Positions 1-7,275 of a stretch of 64,000 bases of DNA are shown piece by piece. Source of the stretch: an uncultured Bacteroidales bacterium (lineage in GTDB: Bacteria > Bacteroidota > Bacteroidia > Bacteroidales > UBA932); NCBI GenBank assembly GCA_944326255.1, contig CALVDG010000002.1, positions 79,410 through 143,409 of the forward strand, written 5' to 3'. Made by a program: the position numbers and the translations under genes. The notes beneath the pieces are model-generated. The model ran no database searches. It was not told the DNA's origin and saw only the letters and a program-made list of their open reading frames with translations. How positions within the stretch are numbered: the first letter of the stretch is position 1; each line of letters begins with the position of its first letter.

Positions 1-202
1 GTTTGTTGACGACCAGCTTTCCGAGAGACTTATCGGGGAACGCCGTGTCGTTGCAGATGACAGTCAGGTCCTTGACTCCACTTTCTGCGAGCGCGTCCAT
101 GATCCGGAGAGGAGCGCCTACGCCCAGAAAACCTCCGACCATGACGGTCATGCCGTCCTTTACCATTGAGACGGCCTGATCCAGTGTTATTTCCTTTTTC
201 AT
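1..202 (-). CDS. 3-oxoacid / acetate CoA-transferase subunit A (partial, N-terminal part)
   Basis: Only the first 67 codons are inside the window; the gene runs off the left edge. The translation begins MKKEITLDQAVSMVKDGM and continues with VMVGGFLGVGAPLRIMDAL, then LTVICNDTAFPD. This matches the start of class I CoA-transferase alpha subunits, which have a glycine-rich loop of the GGF..G type near residue 25 and move CoA between acids such as acetate, acetoacetate and butyrate. The beta subunit would normally follow directly downstream, outside the window. The ATG at 200-202 lies just downstream of a TACATTTG promoter element on the same strand. The family call is firm; the substrate cannot be told from this fragment. 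Confidence 0.82.
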   Translation of the reverse strand, partial: MKKEITLDQAVSMVKDGMTVMVGGFLGVGAPLRIMDALAESGVKDLTVICNDTAFPDKSLGKLVVNK

Positions 203-232
203 CAAAGATAGTATTTATAAATTTTCAATTAG

Positions 233-240
233 CAAATGTA
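233..240 (-). promoter_or_regulatory. -7 promoter element (TACATTTG) for the CoA-transferase gene
   Basis: On the minus strand this reads TACATTTG, matching the Bacteroidota -7 consensus TAnnTTTG. It lies 30 bp ahead of the CoA-transferase ATG. No TTTG -33 box is seen at 19-21 bp. It stands back to back with the mscS element at 253-260, 12 bp away. Confidence 0.5.
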
Positions 241-252
241 ATAAAAGTTAAG

Positions 253-260
253 TAAATTTG
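253..260 (+). promoter_or_regulatory. -7 promoter element (TAAATTTG) for mscS
   Basis: TAAATTTG fits TAnnTTTG and lies 26 bp before the mscS ATG. No clear -33 TTTG. It shares the 84-bp intergenic region with a divergent -7 element at 233-240. Confidence 0.5.
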
Positions 261-286
261 CCAATATTATTACAAATATCAATTTT

Positions 287-1192
287 ATGATACCACAAAT
301 AGACTTAACACCTGATCCATCCGACACACTTGCGGTGGAAATCAGCGAGACTATCCACAAACTCTCTTCCATGAGCGGACAGGAAATCTTCTCATCCGTC
401 TCTGAAAGCATTATCAAATGGGGACTGAAAGTCCTGGCGGCAATACTCCTGTACCTGCTGGGCGCATGGATTATCAGACGCGTAAAGAAACTTCTCCGGA
501 AGGTATTCATAAAGAGAAAAGTAGAACCTTCCCTGGCGACATTCACGGTAAGCTTCGTCAACATATCCCTGACCGTGATTCTGTTTATCGTGGTTGTAAG
601 CATCCTGGGTGTGCCCACCAGCACGTTCGCAGCTCTTCTGGCCGCCGGCGGCCTGGCTGTCGGCATGGCGCTGAGCGGTACACTGCAGAACTTTGCGGGC
701 GGAGTGATGCTGCTGCTGTTCAAGCCTTTTAAAGTCGGAGACTATATCGATGCCAATGGCTTCAGCGGTACAGTGGATGCCATCAACATCACCTCCACCC
801 AGATCCACACTGTGGACAATAAGATAGTGCATCTGCCCAACGGCTCCGTCGCCAACAGCAACATCCAGAACTACAGTACATCCGAACTCAGGCGCGTAGA
901 CTGGAACATCAGCGTATCGTACGGAGATGATGCGGAAAAGGGCATCGCGCTGCTGAAAGACTATCTCAGCAAGGATCCCAGAGTCCTGAACACACCGGAG
1001 CCTCCCTTCGCAGCCCTTTCGCAGCTCGGAGACAGCGCCATCATCCTGACAGCCAGGGCATGGACGAAGAACAGCGACTACTGGGGCCTGTACTTTGACA
1101 TCAACAAGCTCATCTACGAGGATTTCCCTAAACAGGGCATGACCTTCCCCTATCCCCAGCTTGACGTTCACGTACGGAACGTACAGGATTAG
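287..1192 (+). CDS. Small-conductance mechanosensitive channel, MscS family
   Basis: A 301-residue inner-membrane channel of the MscS family, which opens under membrane tension to release solutes after osmotic downshock. Three membrane segments are visible at about 42-66, 85-108 and 111-145. The third is the pore helix, with the typical run of Gly and Ala (GGLAVGMALSGTLQNFAGG) followed by FKPFKVGDYI, the start of the cytoplasmic beta domain. The C-terminal vestibule domain follows to the end. Length fits the compact MscS type. The gene is divergent from the CoA-transferase gene. Its last 65 bp overlap, tail to tail, the 3' end of the acyltransferase gene on the other strand. Confidence 0.93.
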   Translation: MIPQIDLTPDPSDTLAVEISETIHKLSSMSGQEIFSSVSESIIKWGLKVLAAILLYLLGAWIIRRVKKLLRKVFIKRKVEPSLATFTVSFVNISLTVILFIVVVSILGVPTSTFAALLAAGGLAVGMALSGTLQNFAGGVMLLLFKPFKVGDYIDANGFSGTVDAINITSTQIHTVDNKIVHLPNGSVANSNIQNYSTSELRRVDWNISVSYGDDAEKGIALLKDYLSKDPRVLNTPEPPFAALSQLGDSAIILTARAWTKNSDYWGLYFDINKLIYEDFPKQGMTFPYPQLDVHVRNVQD

Positions 1193-2303
1193 CATAGATA
1201 GAGAGATATATCTCCGTCAGCTCATCCATATCGATACAGGGCTCTTTCTCCACTATGGCGGAAAGGCCCTTTTTCATGCGCTCAAGGAAGACAGCGCGGC
1301 TCTCAGGCGTATACTCGGAAGCACAGGCATCTCCTTTCTCAAGCATATCGTATGCTATGTAGTTGGTATCCCACAGACGGTAACTGCCGCAGATCCTGCC
1401 GTCCATGATGTCCGCCAGGGCCTTGAACCGCTCGTTCTTCTCGTATGAGGCACACTCAGTCAGTTCCCGCTCAGTGATTTCCGGGCAGAAATGAAACGCT
1501 ATGCGGCCCTTATCCTGCCTTACACCGGTCAGTATGCTTATCGTGTCCTCTCCGGGCTTCTTGACATACCGCTCCTTTCTGGAGATATACAGTTCCCTGG
1601 CTTTCAGAAAGTCGCACGGCTCATACTGATAGGATATGGCTATAGGAAGTATCGACAGTTCCCTGAAGTCCTTGACAAAGTCCCCGCTTCCGCTCATCTC
1701 GAACATCTTAAGCAGGCCCTGTTCGGTGGCGTCGTGCCCGTCTTTGGAACGGCCGTTGCGCTGCGCTATCCATACGGAGCACCTGTCCGAGGTAATATTC
1801 TCCCGCATATACGACGACAGAAGGGATGACGAGATATATTTCTCCCTCGGCGTACCTCCCCTTACGACCTTTATCATGCGGTTGGAGCGGAAAATGTCCT
1901 CAATCAGCGGATTGGCTATGAGGTTGTCTCCTACGGCTATCTCTGTCGTGGAAATATGATGGTTGAAGAGCACCAGCTGGATAATCGCCGGATCCAGGAT
2001 GATATCCCTGTGGTTGGAGATGAGCATATGCTTCCTTCCGTCCCTGATATGCTCCAGCCCCTCTACGGTAAGTCCTGCCGAAGTCTTGTCTATGATGGCC
2101 TGTATGACTCCGGCCATCACAGATGCCTGGAACTGATATATCCCGTCCAGGTTACGCAGCCTGTCACGAAGCTCCTCCTCGTGCCCGGGGCCATAAATAA
2201 AGTCTGAAATAGCTTTAAGCTCAGGAGCCGACGCAACACGCTTCAGTGCCTGCGAAGTCTCCCTGTCATCATAAGGTCTGATATTGGAATAATCTTTGCC
2301 CAT
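1128..2303 (-). CDS. 1-acyl-sn-glycerol-3-phosphate acyltransferase-like protein (PlsC/GPAT superfamily)
   Basis: A 391-residue protein of the glycerolipid acyltransferase superfamily, probably acylating a lysophospholipid or a related acceptor at the inner membrane. Block I is at residues 96-104 (SNHRDIILD). The catalytic His98 is followed by Asp100 and Asp104, so the spacing is HX5D rather than the canonical HX4D. Downstream EIAVGDNLIANPLIEDIFRSNRMIKVVRGG contains the acceptor-binding blocks. There is no obvious membrane span. The gene lies 1 bp downstream of the M28 peptidase gene and is probably co-transcribed with it. The C-terminal 21 residues are encoded across the 3' end of mscS on the opposite strand. 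Confidence 0.75.
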   Translation of the reverse strand: MGKDYSNIRPYDDRETSQALKRVASAPELKAISDFIYGPGHEEELRDRLRNLDGIYQFQASVMAGVIQAIIDKTSAGLTVEGLEHIRDGRKHMLISNHRDIILDPAIIQLVLFNHHISTTEIAVGDNLIANPLIEDIFRSNRMIKVVRGGTPREKYISSSLLSSYMRENITSDRCSVWIAQRNGRSKDGHDATEQGLLKMFEMSGSGDFVKDFRELSILPIAISYQYEPCDFLKARELYISRKERYVKKPGEDTISILTGVRQDKGRIAFHFCPEITERELTECASYEKNERFKALADIMDGRICGSYRLWDTNYIAYDMLEKGDACASEYTPESRAVFLERMKKGLSAIVEKEPCIDMDELTEIYLSIYANPVRSVRERQAGDRGRSCPV

Positions 2304-2304
2304 C

Positions 2305-3912
2305 TTATCTTCTTTGATACATAAAGCACCTCACAAGGGAGGCCGCTATGATTAAATAAAAATATGCCAAAAACATAACAATCCCCAAGGAGCCTACAGT
2401 CAACGCTGTATAGAGGTTGTACAGAAAGGACACCCCGGTAATCTCCACCAGAAGCAACGCAGGAAGAGACATCAGATTCATATACACGAACAAGTGCAGC
2501 AGCAGTGCCACTACAGCGCAGAGAGCCGGCAGCAGCAGGAAGAAATTCTCTCCGACCGTAAATAGCAGCACGGCGGAGAGCACAAGCATCACCAGCAGCA
2601 GCCCAAGCACGTGCTCAAATACAAAACTGTCCGACTTACGGACTTTTGATACGAAAAACCGTATATAGAGGTACGCTGTAAGACCGGCTACCACAAGCGA
2701 CAATACCCAGTCCCAGGTAAGGAATTTGGTGGAGAAAAGCGAGAACGGCACTCCGGACAGCCGCGCCGCAGCGTAAACCACACCCGTAAGCGCTGCCGCC
2801 AAAAGGACGCCGCAACAGGTGACAGTCAATGAATTGCGAAGCACATTGCGCATCCTCACCCGGCCTATGGCGGCATACAGACTCATAGTCAGCACGAATA
2901 GGGCCAGAGCCACTGCGTTGAGCAGATAGTAGCCTGTCCTTGTAAAATTGAACGTTCCCAGTCCCGGAACAGTAAAGACTATCCGGCTGTCATCACTTCT
3001 GAAATATTCAGGGTCAGAATACTGCTTCCCTGTCAGGTATTCTCTCAGCATAGGCGCGAGCTGCACTCCGTAGTGTGCAATGGACTCAGGATGAATATTG
3101 GAGAAATTGTCCCTGTCGTTGTGATAGTAGTGCAGATTGTCAATCACAGAGAAATTATAACCCGGGAAAAGCGGTTTTAACAGAGTAAAGTCCGTATAGT
3201 TGGGCATCACTTCATATACAGCCGAGGTCATGGAATATGTGTACGGACTATGCGCATAGTCTGTATAAAAGTCCATTAAAGCTGCATTGCCGCCCGAAGT
3301 CTCAAACAGCAGGGCCGGGCCCTTCACCCCCCTGGCTTCCACATTGACGGCCAGCCCGACATTGTCAAACAGAGAGTTGCTTCTCTCCAGCGCACACCTC
3401 ATACCGTCCAGATTTCTCTCTTCCGAGTCCGTAAACAGGACTTTTAGTCCCTGATTCCAGTCAGCGGCATATTCCAATGCACCCCGCACTAATTCAAGTA
3501 TCACTACAAGTCCATATCCGTCATCTGCTGCACCATAAGAACATACAGTACCTTTAGGCGTCTGCTCAGGAAATCTGGAATCCAGATGCGCCACCAGTAA
3601 AAGGTATGAGTCCGAAGTATCCCTGCCGGCCGGCTCGAACCGGCAGTAGACATTCGCGACAGTATCATCATAGCGGAGTATCTCCGGACTGCCTCCAAGC
3701 TCTTCCAGGCGGTCATGGAGATAGTTCCTGACCGCCTCTCTCTCTTCGGGATGCAGTACGGAATGAGGTTTGGATGATATAATCTTCAGATCCTGAACAG
3801 CTTTTTCAGTAGGAAAATCATTGCCGGCCCTGCGGAAAGTAAAAGTTCCCACAGCCACAAGGAATGCAAGAATGCACGACAACAGAACCGTTACTATTTT
3901 TATTTTCCTCAT
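2305..3912 (-). CDS. Membrane-anchored M28 family metallopeptidase
   Basis: A 535-residue zinc aminopeptidase of family M28 fused to a polytopic C-terminal region. An N-terminal signal anchor covers about residues 6-26. The catalytic domain shows the two-zinc ligand set: His109 and Asp111 (AHLDS), Asp130/131 (GAADDG), Glu164/165 (TDSEE), Glu192 (NVEARG) and His264 (YYHNDRDNFSN). From about residue 325 there are several hydrophobic helices, an architecture like ER-type M28 peptidases. The catalytic domain is probably periplasmic. The promoter is one of the best in the window (TTTG-N20-TACATTTG). The peptide substrate is unknown. Confidence 0.85.
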   Translation of the reverse strand: MRKIKIVTVLLSCILAFLVAVGTFTFRRAGNDFPTEKAVQDLKIISSKPHSVLHPEEREAVRNYLHDRLEELGGSPEILRYDDTVANVYCRFEPAGRDTSDSYLLLVAHLDSRFPEQTPKGTVCSYGAADDGYGLVVILELVRGALEYAADWNQGLKVLFTDSEERNLDGMRCALERSNSLFDNVGLAVNVEARGVKGPALLFETSGGNAALMDFYTDYAHSPYTYSMTSAVYEVMPNYTDFTLLKPLFPGYNFSVIDNLHYYHNDRDNFSNIHPESIAHYGVQLAPMLREYLTGKQYSDPEYFRSDDSRIVFTVPGLGTFNFTRTGYYLLNAVALALFVLTMSLYAAIGRVRMRNVLRNSLTVTCCGVLLAAALTGVVYAAARLSGVPFSLFSTKFLTWDWVLSLVVAGLTAYLYIRFFVSKVRKSDSFVFEHVLGLLLVMLVLSAVLLFTVGENFFLLLPALCAVVALLLHLFVYMNLMSLPALLLVEITGVSFLYNLYTALTVGSLGIVMFLAYFYLIIAASLVRCFMYQRR

Positions 3913-3933
3913 TCTAAAAAGCTTTCATAGTGG

Positions 3934-3965
3934 CAAATGTACATAAAAAAGCCCTATCCGCCAAA
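3934..3965 (-). promoter_or_regulatory. Promoter of the M28 peptidase gene
   Basis: On the minus strand, TTTG (3965-3962), a 20-bp spacer, then TACATTTG (3941-3934), 21 bp before the ATG at 3912. Both boxes and the spacing match the Bacteroidota housekeeping promoter. The -33 box abuts the queA stop codon. Confidence 0.7.
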
Positions 3966-5204
3966 CTATACGCGGGGTATAAGCAGGGAGGAATCCCCGT
4001 AACTGAGGAAACGGAAACCGTGTTCCAGTGCATAGGCGTAGACCTTTCTCCAGTCTTCTCCGATAAGGGCCGCTATCAGCAGAAGCAGCGTGCTGTTGGG
4101 CTGATGGAAGTTGGTTATCAGATTGGTTACCACCTTATAACGGTATGACGGCACGATGATGATCCTGGTCCGGTCGATTATGCGGTCGAGATTATTCCGC
4201 CCGCAATATTCCAACAATGCGCCGAAAGCATCCTTAACCGGCACGTCCTTTGCCCCCGACTCATACGGAACCCATTGTCCGACAGGCGATGGAGTCCAGT
4301 CAGCTGCTCCCGACAGAGCACAGTCGGCTCCCAGCCAATAGAGCGACTCCAAAGTTCTCACACTGGTTGTACCGACAGCGATAATATCCTTATTACCAAG
4401 ATTGTTGTATATTCTATTCAAAGTATCGAATGATATGGAAAACGGTTCGGAATGCATAGTGTGGCCGGATATCGCCTCGCTTTTCACCGGAAGAAATGTA
4501 CCCGCGCCCACATGCAGACACACATTCTCCCGCTCTATTCCACGCACGTCCAGCCCTTTCAGGACATTGTCCGAGAAGTGCAGGCCGGCCGTAGGAGCCG
4601 CCACAGAGCCCCTGTATGCCGCATATAAAGTCTGATATCTCTCTGTGTCAATACTTTCCGAATCACGGTGAAGATAAGGCGGAATAGGCACCTTTCCGCA
4701 CATCTCCATGACTTTTGAGAAAGGCTCTCCGCCCCTCCAGCGCAAACGCACCTGGATCTTTCCGTCAGACTCACCCTCCAATACAGCTTCCAAATCCATA
4801 GCCTCCAGTGAAGTATCGTGATTTTCAGGCAAATACAACTTTATCGGCTCGCCTTTCCATTTTTTCTTATTTCCTACAATCACATTCCAGACGCAGGTCG
4901 AGGTAGAGGCGAAACACAGGTTGTAATCCTCCGGCTCAGCAGGCTCAAGGCAGAATATCTCTATAAAGGCCCCGGTGGCCCGTCTGAAAAGGAGTCTGGC
5001 CGGAACAACCTTGGTATTGTTGAAGACCATCAGGCTGTCGGAGGGAATTATCTCCGGCAGGCGGGAGAAAACAGTGTCGGAAATGACACCTTTATTATAT
5101 ATAAGCAATTTTGAGGCATCACGCTCAGCCACGGGATAGGAGGCAATGCGGTCCTCAGGAAGATCGTAGGTATAGTCAGAAATATTGATTTCGGGTATTG
5201 CCAT
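3966..5204 (-). CDS. queA: S-adenosylmethionine:tRNA ribosyltransferase-isomerase QueA
   Basis: A 412-residue cytoplasmic enzyme that transfers and isomerises the ribosyl part of SAM onto 7-aminomethyl-7-deazaguanine in tRNA, giving epoxyqueuosine at wobble position 34. The family signatures are all present: LPEDRIASYPVAERDASKLL near the N-terminus, FNNTKVVPARL, GSVAAPTAGLHFS mid-protein, and TNLITNFHQPNSTLLLLIAAL near the C-terminus. Length is somewhat above the usual 345-360 residues because of insertions in the first half. The ATG at 5204 is preceded by a good promoter. No preQ1-type riboswitch is evident in the leader. Confidence 0.95.
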   Translation of the reverse strand: MAIPEINISDYTYDLPEDRIASYPVAERDASKLLIYNKGVISDTVFSRLPEIIPSDSLMVFNNTKVVPARLLFRRATGAFIEIFCLEPAEPEDYNLCFASTSTCVWNVIVGNKKKWKGEPIKLYLPENHDTSLEAMDLEAVLEGESDGKIQVRLRWRGGEPFSKVMEMCGKVPIPPYLHRDSESIDTERYQTLYAAYRGSVAAPTAGLHFSDNVLKGLDVRGIERENVCLHVGAGTFLPVKSEAISGHTMHSEPFSISFDTLNRIYNNLGNKDIIAVGTTSVRTLESLYWLGADCALSGAADWTPSPVGQWVPYESGAKDVPVKDAFGALLEYCGRNNLDRIIDRTRIIIVPSYRYKVVTNLITNFHQPNSTLLLLIAALIGEDWRKVYAYALEHGFRFLSYGDSSLLIPRV

Positions 5205-5243
5205 CTTTATGCGTTTTTAGCCGTTTTAACGGACTTTCCGATG

Positions 5244-5274
5244 CAAATCTATACAATATCCAGGCCATCTCAAA
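5244..5274 (-). promoter_or_regulatory. Promoter of queA
   Basis: Minus strand: TTTG (5274-5271), 19-bp spacer, TAGATTTG (5251-5244), then about 39 bp to the queA ATG. Matches TTTG-N19-TAnnTTTG. A small inverted repeat (CCGTTTTAACGG, 5221-5232) lies in the leader. Confidence 0.65.
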
Positions 5275-5658
5275 ATAATCGTTTTTTCAAAATTGTTTAC
5301 ATCTGTTAATAACTTATCAACACTCTGTATAGGTGGTTTTGTAAACGTGTTTCGCAGACATTTGTAAATAGATAAATTCTGGCTATAATTGTTTAATAAT
5401 TTTTTGTTATGTTGTGTTTTTACATCATACTATATACGGATAATCAGTTATTTATGCATATTTATCTAGAGTTATAATAAGTCGTATCAGACAGCAGATT
5501 GTATGATTCATCATGATTATGCTGCTTGAAATCATAATATATAATATATAATTTACTTGTTATCAGTTATTAGTTAAAGTCTATATATAGTATCTATTTA
5601 ATTATAGTGCATATTATAATGCATTGATTATCAAACCAAGTAAAAGTTTAGACTAATG

Positions 5659-5718
5659 TGTTAACATTTGTTCTTTTCTGCTTGAGTTCATTTGTTAACA
5701 AAATAATGTGTACATTTG
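5659..5718 (+). promoter_or_regulatory. Promoter and candidate operators of the XRE regulator gene
   Basis: TACATTTG at 5711-5718 fits the -7 box. The palindrome TTTGTTAACAAA at 5691-5702 overlaps the -33 region (TTTG 5691-5694, spacer only 16 bp). A second TGTTAACA lies at 5659-5666, 34 bp upstream of the first. A half site TTAACAAAT follows at 5731-5739, touching the ATG. Repeated palindromes over the promoter of an HTH gene suggest autoregulation; this is inference. Confidence 0.5.
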
Positions 5719-5739
5719 TAACTGTAAGAATTAACAAAT

Positions 5740-6183
5740 ATGAATAGGCGTTTACAACAATTTTTGGAGCTCGAACAGCTTAAGCCGGCTCAATTTGCGG
5801 ACATAATGGGGATACAAAGGGCCAATGTCTCGCATATCCTCTCAGGGCGGAACAAGCCGAGTTTTGAGTTTATCCAGAAATTTCTGCTCAAGTTTCCGTC
5901 TGTCAATCCCGACTGGTTCCTCCTCGGCAAAGGCAAGCCGTTCCGTGAACAGGATCAGCCGGCATCTCCCCTGCCGTCCGACAACGGAGACTTGTTTTCC
6001 GGACAGAGCGGACATATAGACATCAACAGTCCGCAGGAAATCATGGATGATAATGATGATGAGATGATTCTGGACGACTCTGAAGAACCCCGCACAGTGC
6101 CCAGGATATCCGCCAAAGAGGTCAGACGGATCACATTGTTCTACTCTGACGGAACATTTCAGGAATTTTATCCACCTAAATAG
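5740..6183 (+). CDS. XRE-family helix-turn-helix transcriptional regulator
   Basis: A 147-residue DNA-binding protein. Residues 1-66 form an XRE/Cro-type HTH: FLELEQLKPAQFADIMGIQRANVSHILSGRNKPSFEFIQKFL, with the recognition helix around QRANVSHILSG, followed by PDWFLLGKG, a tail common in this family in Bacteroidota. The middle (about 75-122) is low-complexity and acidic (DDNDDEMILDDSEEP). The last 25 residues (VRRITLFYSDGTFQEFYPP) form a short beta-hairpin-like module. The targets are unknown. It stands alone, 39 bp before pyrD, which has its own -7 box. Palindromes over its promoter suggest it represses itself. Confidence 0.85.
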   Translation: MNRRLQQFLELEQLKPAQFADIMGIQRANVSHILSGRNKPSFEFIQKFLLKFPSVNPDWFLLGKGKPFREQDQPASPLPSDNGDLFSGQSGHIDINSPQEIMDDNDDEMILDDSEEPRTVPRISAKEVRRITLFYSDGTFQEFYPPK

Positions 6184-6191
6184 TTTTTACG

Positions 6192-6199
6192 TATATTTG
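6192..6199 (+). promoter_or_regulatory. -7 promoter element (TATATTTG) for pyrD
   Basis: TATATTTG lies 23 bp before the pyrD ATG in the 39-bp gap after the regulator gene. No TTTG -33 box at the right spacing, only an AT-rich stretch. Confidence 0.45.
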
Positions 6200-6222
6200 C
6201 CATTGATTCAACAGCAGATACT

Positions 6223-7266
6223 ATGTACAGATTAATACGACGTATACTTTTCTCTTTCTCTGCGGAAACAGCGCACGCCATCACATTCAGAATACTGCAT
6301 TTTCTACATTATATACCTCTGTCCCAGAACATAATACGCGCCATTTTCAGAGTGCGCGACAAAGAAGGAGAGCTCAAAAGGGACGTATTCGGGCTCACTT
6401 TCAGGAATCCTGTAGGCCTTGCAGCCGGCCTGGACAAGAACGGAGAGTTCTATAACGACATGGGCAATTTCGGATTCAGTTTCGTGGAGATCGGTTCCCT
6501 GACTCCTGAGGCCCAGCCAGGCAACCCCAAGCCCAGGCTGTTCCGCCTGGTCGAAGACAGAGCCATCATCAACAGGATGGGTATCAACAATAAAGGCGTA
6601 AAATACGCCGTATCCCAACTGCAGAAACACAGGCCCAACGTTATAATAGGAGGCAATATAGCAAAGGCTTCCGTTACTCCCAATGAGGAGGCCTACAAGG
6701 ATTACGAGAGGGCGTTCTCGCTGCTGTACGACTATGTGGACTACTTTACTGTCAATGTCTCGTGCCCGAATGTCAAGGATCTCACCGTACTGCAGGACGT
6801 AGGCTATCTGGCTGATATAGTGGACCGACTGCTAACTCTCAGAAGATACTATGATGATTACCGCCCTATCCTGCTCAAAATATCCCCCGACATACCATAC
6901 GACCATGTGGACCGTATAGTGGAGCTGGCGCTTACATCCGGGCTGGACGGTATCATAGCCACAAACACTACCAATTCCAGAGAAGGCCTTGTATCCGACC
7001 CGGAAAAAGTACAGGCCATAGGCAACGGAGGGCTCAGCGGCCAGCCGCTGTATGAACGCAGCCTGGCGATGGTCAGACACATTCACGACAAGACCGGCGG
7101 AATACTGCCGATCATCGGTGTAGGCGGTATTATGAGTCCGGAACAGGCCAAGGAGATGCTGGACGCAGGAGCCTCTCTGATACAGATATATACCGGTTTT
7201 GTCTACAACGGACCTGGGGCCGTCCGGAAGATTCTGAAATATCTTAAATCACAATCACATAAATAG
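6223..7266 (+). CDS. pyrD: Dihydroorotate dehydrogenase, class 2 type
   Basis: A 347-residue FMN enzyme oxidising dihydroorotate to orotate in pyrimidine synthesis. The N-terminal helical extension (about residues 1-45, YRLIRRILFSFSAETAH) is the membrane/quinone-binding module of class 2 enzymes. The TIM barrel follows with NPVGLAAGLDKNGE (62-75), EIGSLTPEAQPGNPKPRLFR and the C-terminal phosphate loop GVGGIMSPEQAKEML. The catalytic-loop residue is Cys181 in NVSCPN; class 2 enzymes such as E. coli PyrD have Ser there, while class 1 enzymes have Cys. cinA follows after 9 bp, probably in the same transcript. Confidence 0.95.
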   Translation: MYRLIRRILFSFSAETAHAITFRILHFLHYIPLSQNIIRAIFRVRDKEGELKRDVFGLTFRNPVGLAAGLDKNGEFYNDMGNFGFSFVEIGSLTPEAQPGNPKPRLFRLVEDRAIINRMGINNKGVKYAVSQLQKHRPNVIIGGNIAKASVTPNEEAYKDYERAFSLLYDYVDYFTVNVSCPNVKDLTVLQDVGYLADIVDRLLTLRRYYDDYRPILLKISPDIPYDHVDRIVELALTSGLDGIIATNTTNSREGLVSDPEKVQAIGNGGLSGQPLYERSLAMVRHIHDKTGGILPIIGVGGIMSPEQAKEMLDAGASLIQIYTGFVYNGPGAVRKILKYLKSQSHK

Positions 7267-7275
7267 ACCTGCAAT

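Larger units (their letters stand above)
5205..5739. other. 535-bp AT-rich intergenic region between queA and the XRE regulator
   Basis: This is the only gene-free stretch above 300 bp and is strongly AT-rich. It holds the queA promoter (5244-5274), two DnaA-box-like 9-mers (TGTTAATAA at 5304-5312 and TTATCAACA at 5314-5322), runs of ATATAAT, and several small palindromes such as TTGATTATCAA near 5624. The regulator's own control region with two TGTTAACA palindromes occupies the right end. I find no convincing ORF or RNA gene in 5323-5650. The oriC idea is discussed under rejected items. Confidence 0.6.

Noticed and set aside
5304..5322. Possible replication origin in the 535-bp AT-rich gap (TGTTAATAA and TTATCAACA resemble DnaA boxes)
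   Set aside because: Only two boxes are seen, neither exact (TTATCCACA expected). No dnaA, dnaN, gyrase or parAB gene is nearby. Hand counts show the + strand C-rich on both sides, so there is no skew switch. A cumulative-skew plot of the full chromosome would settle it.
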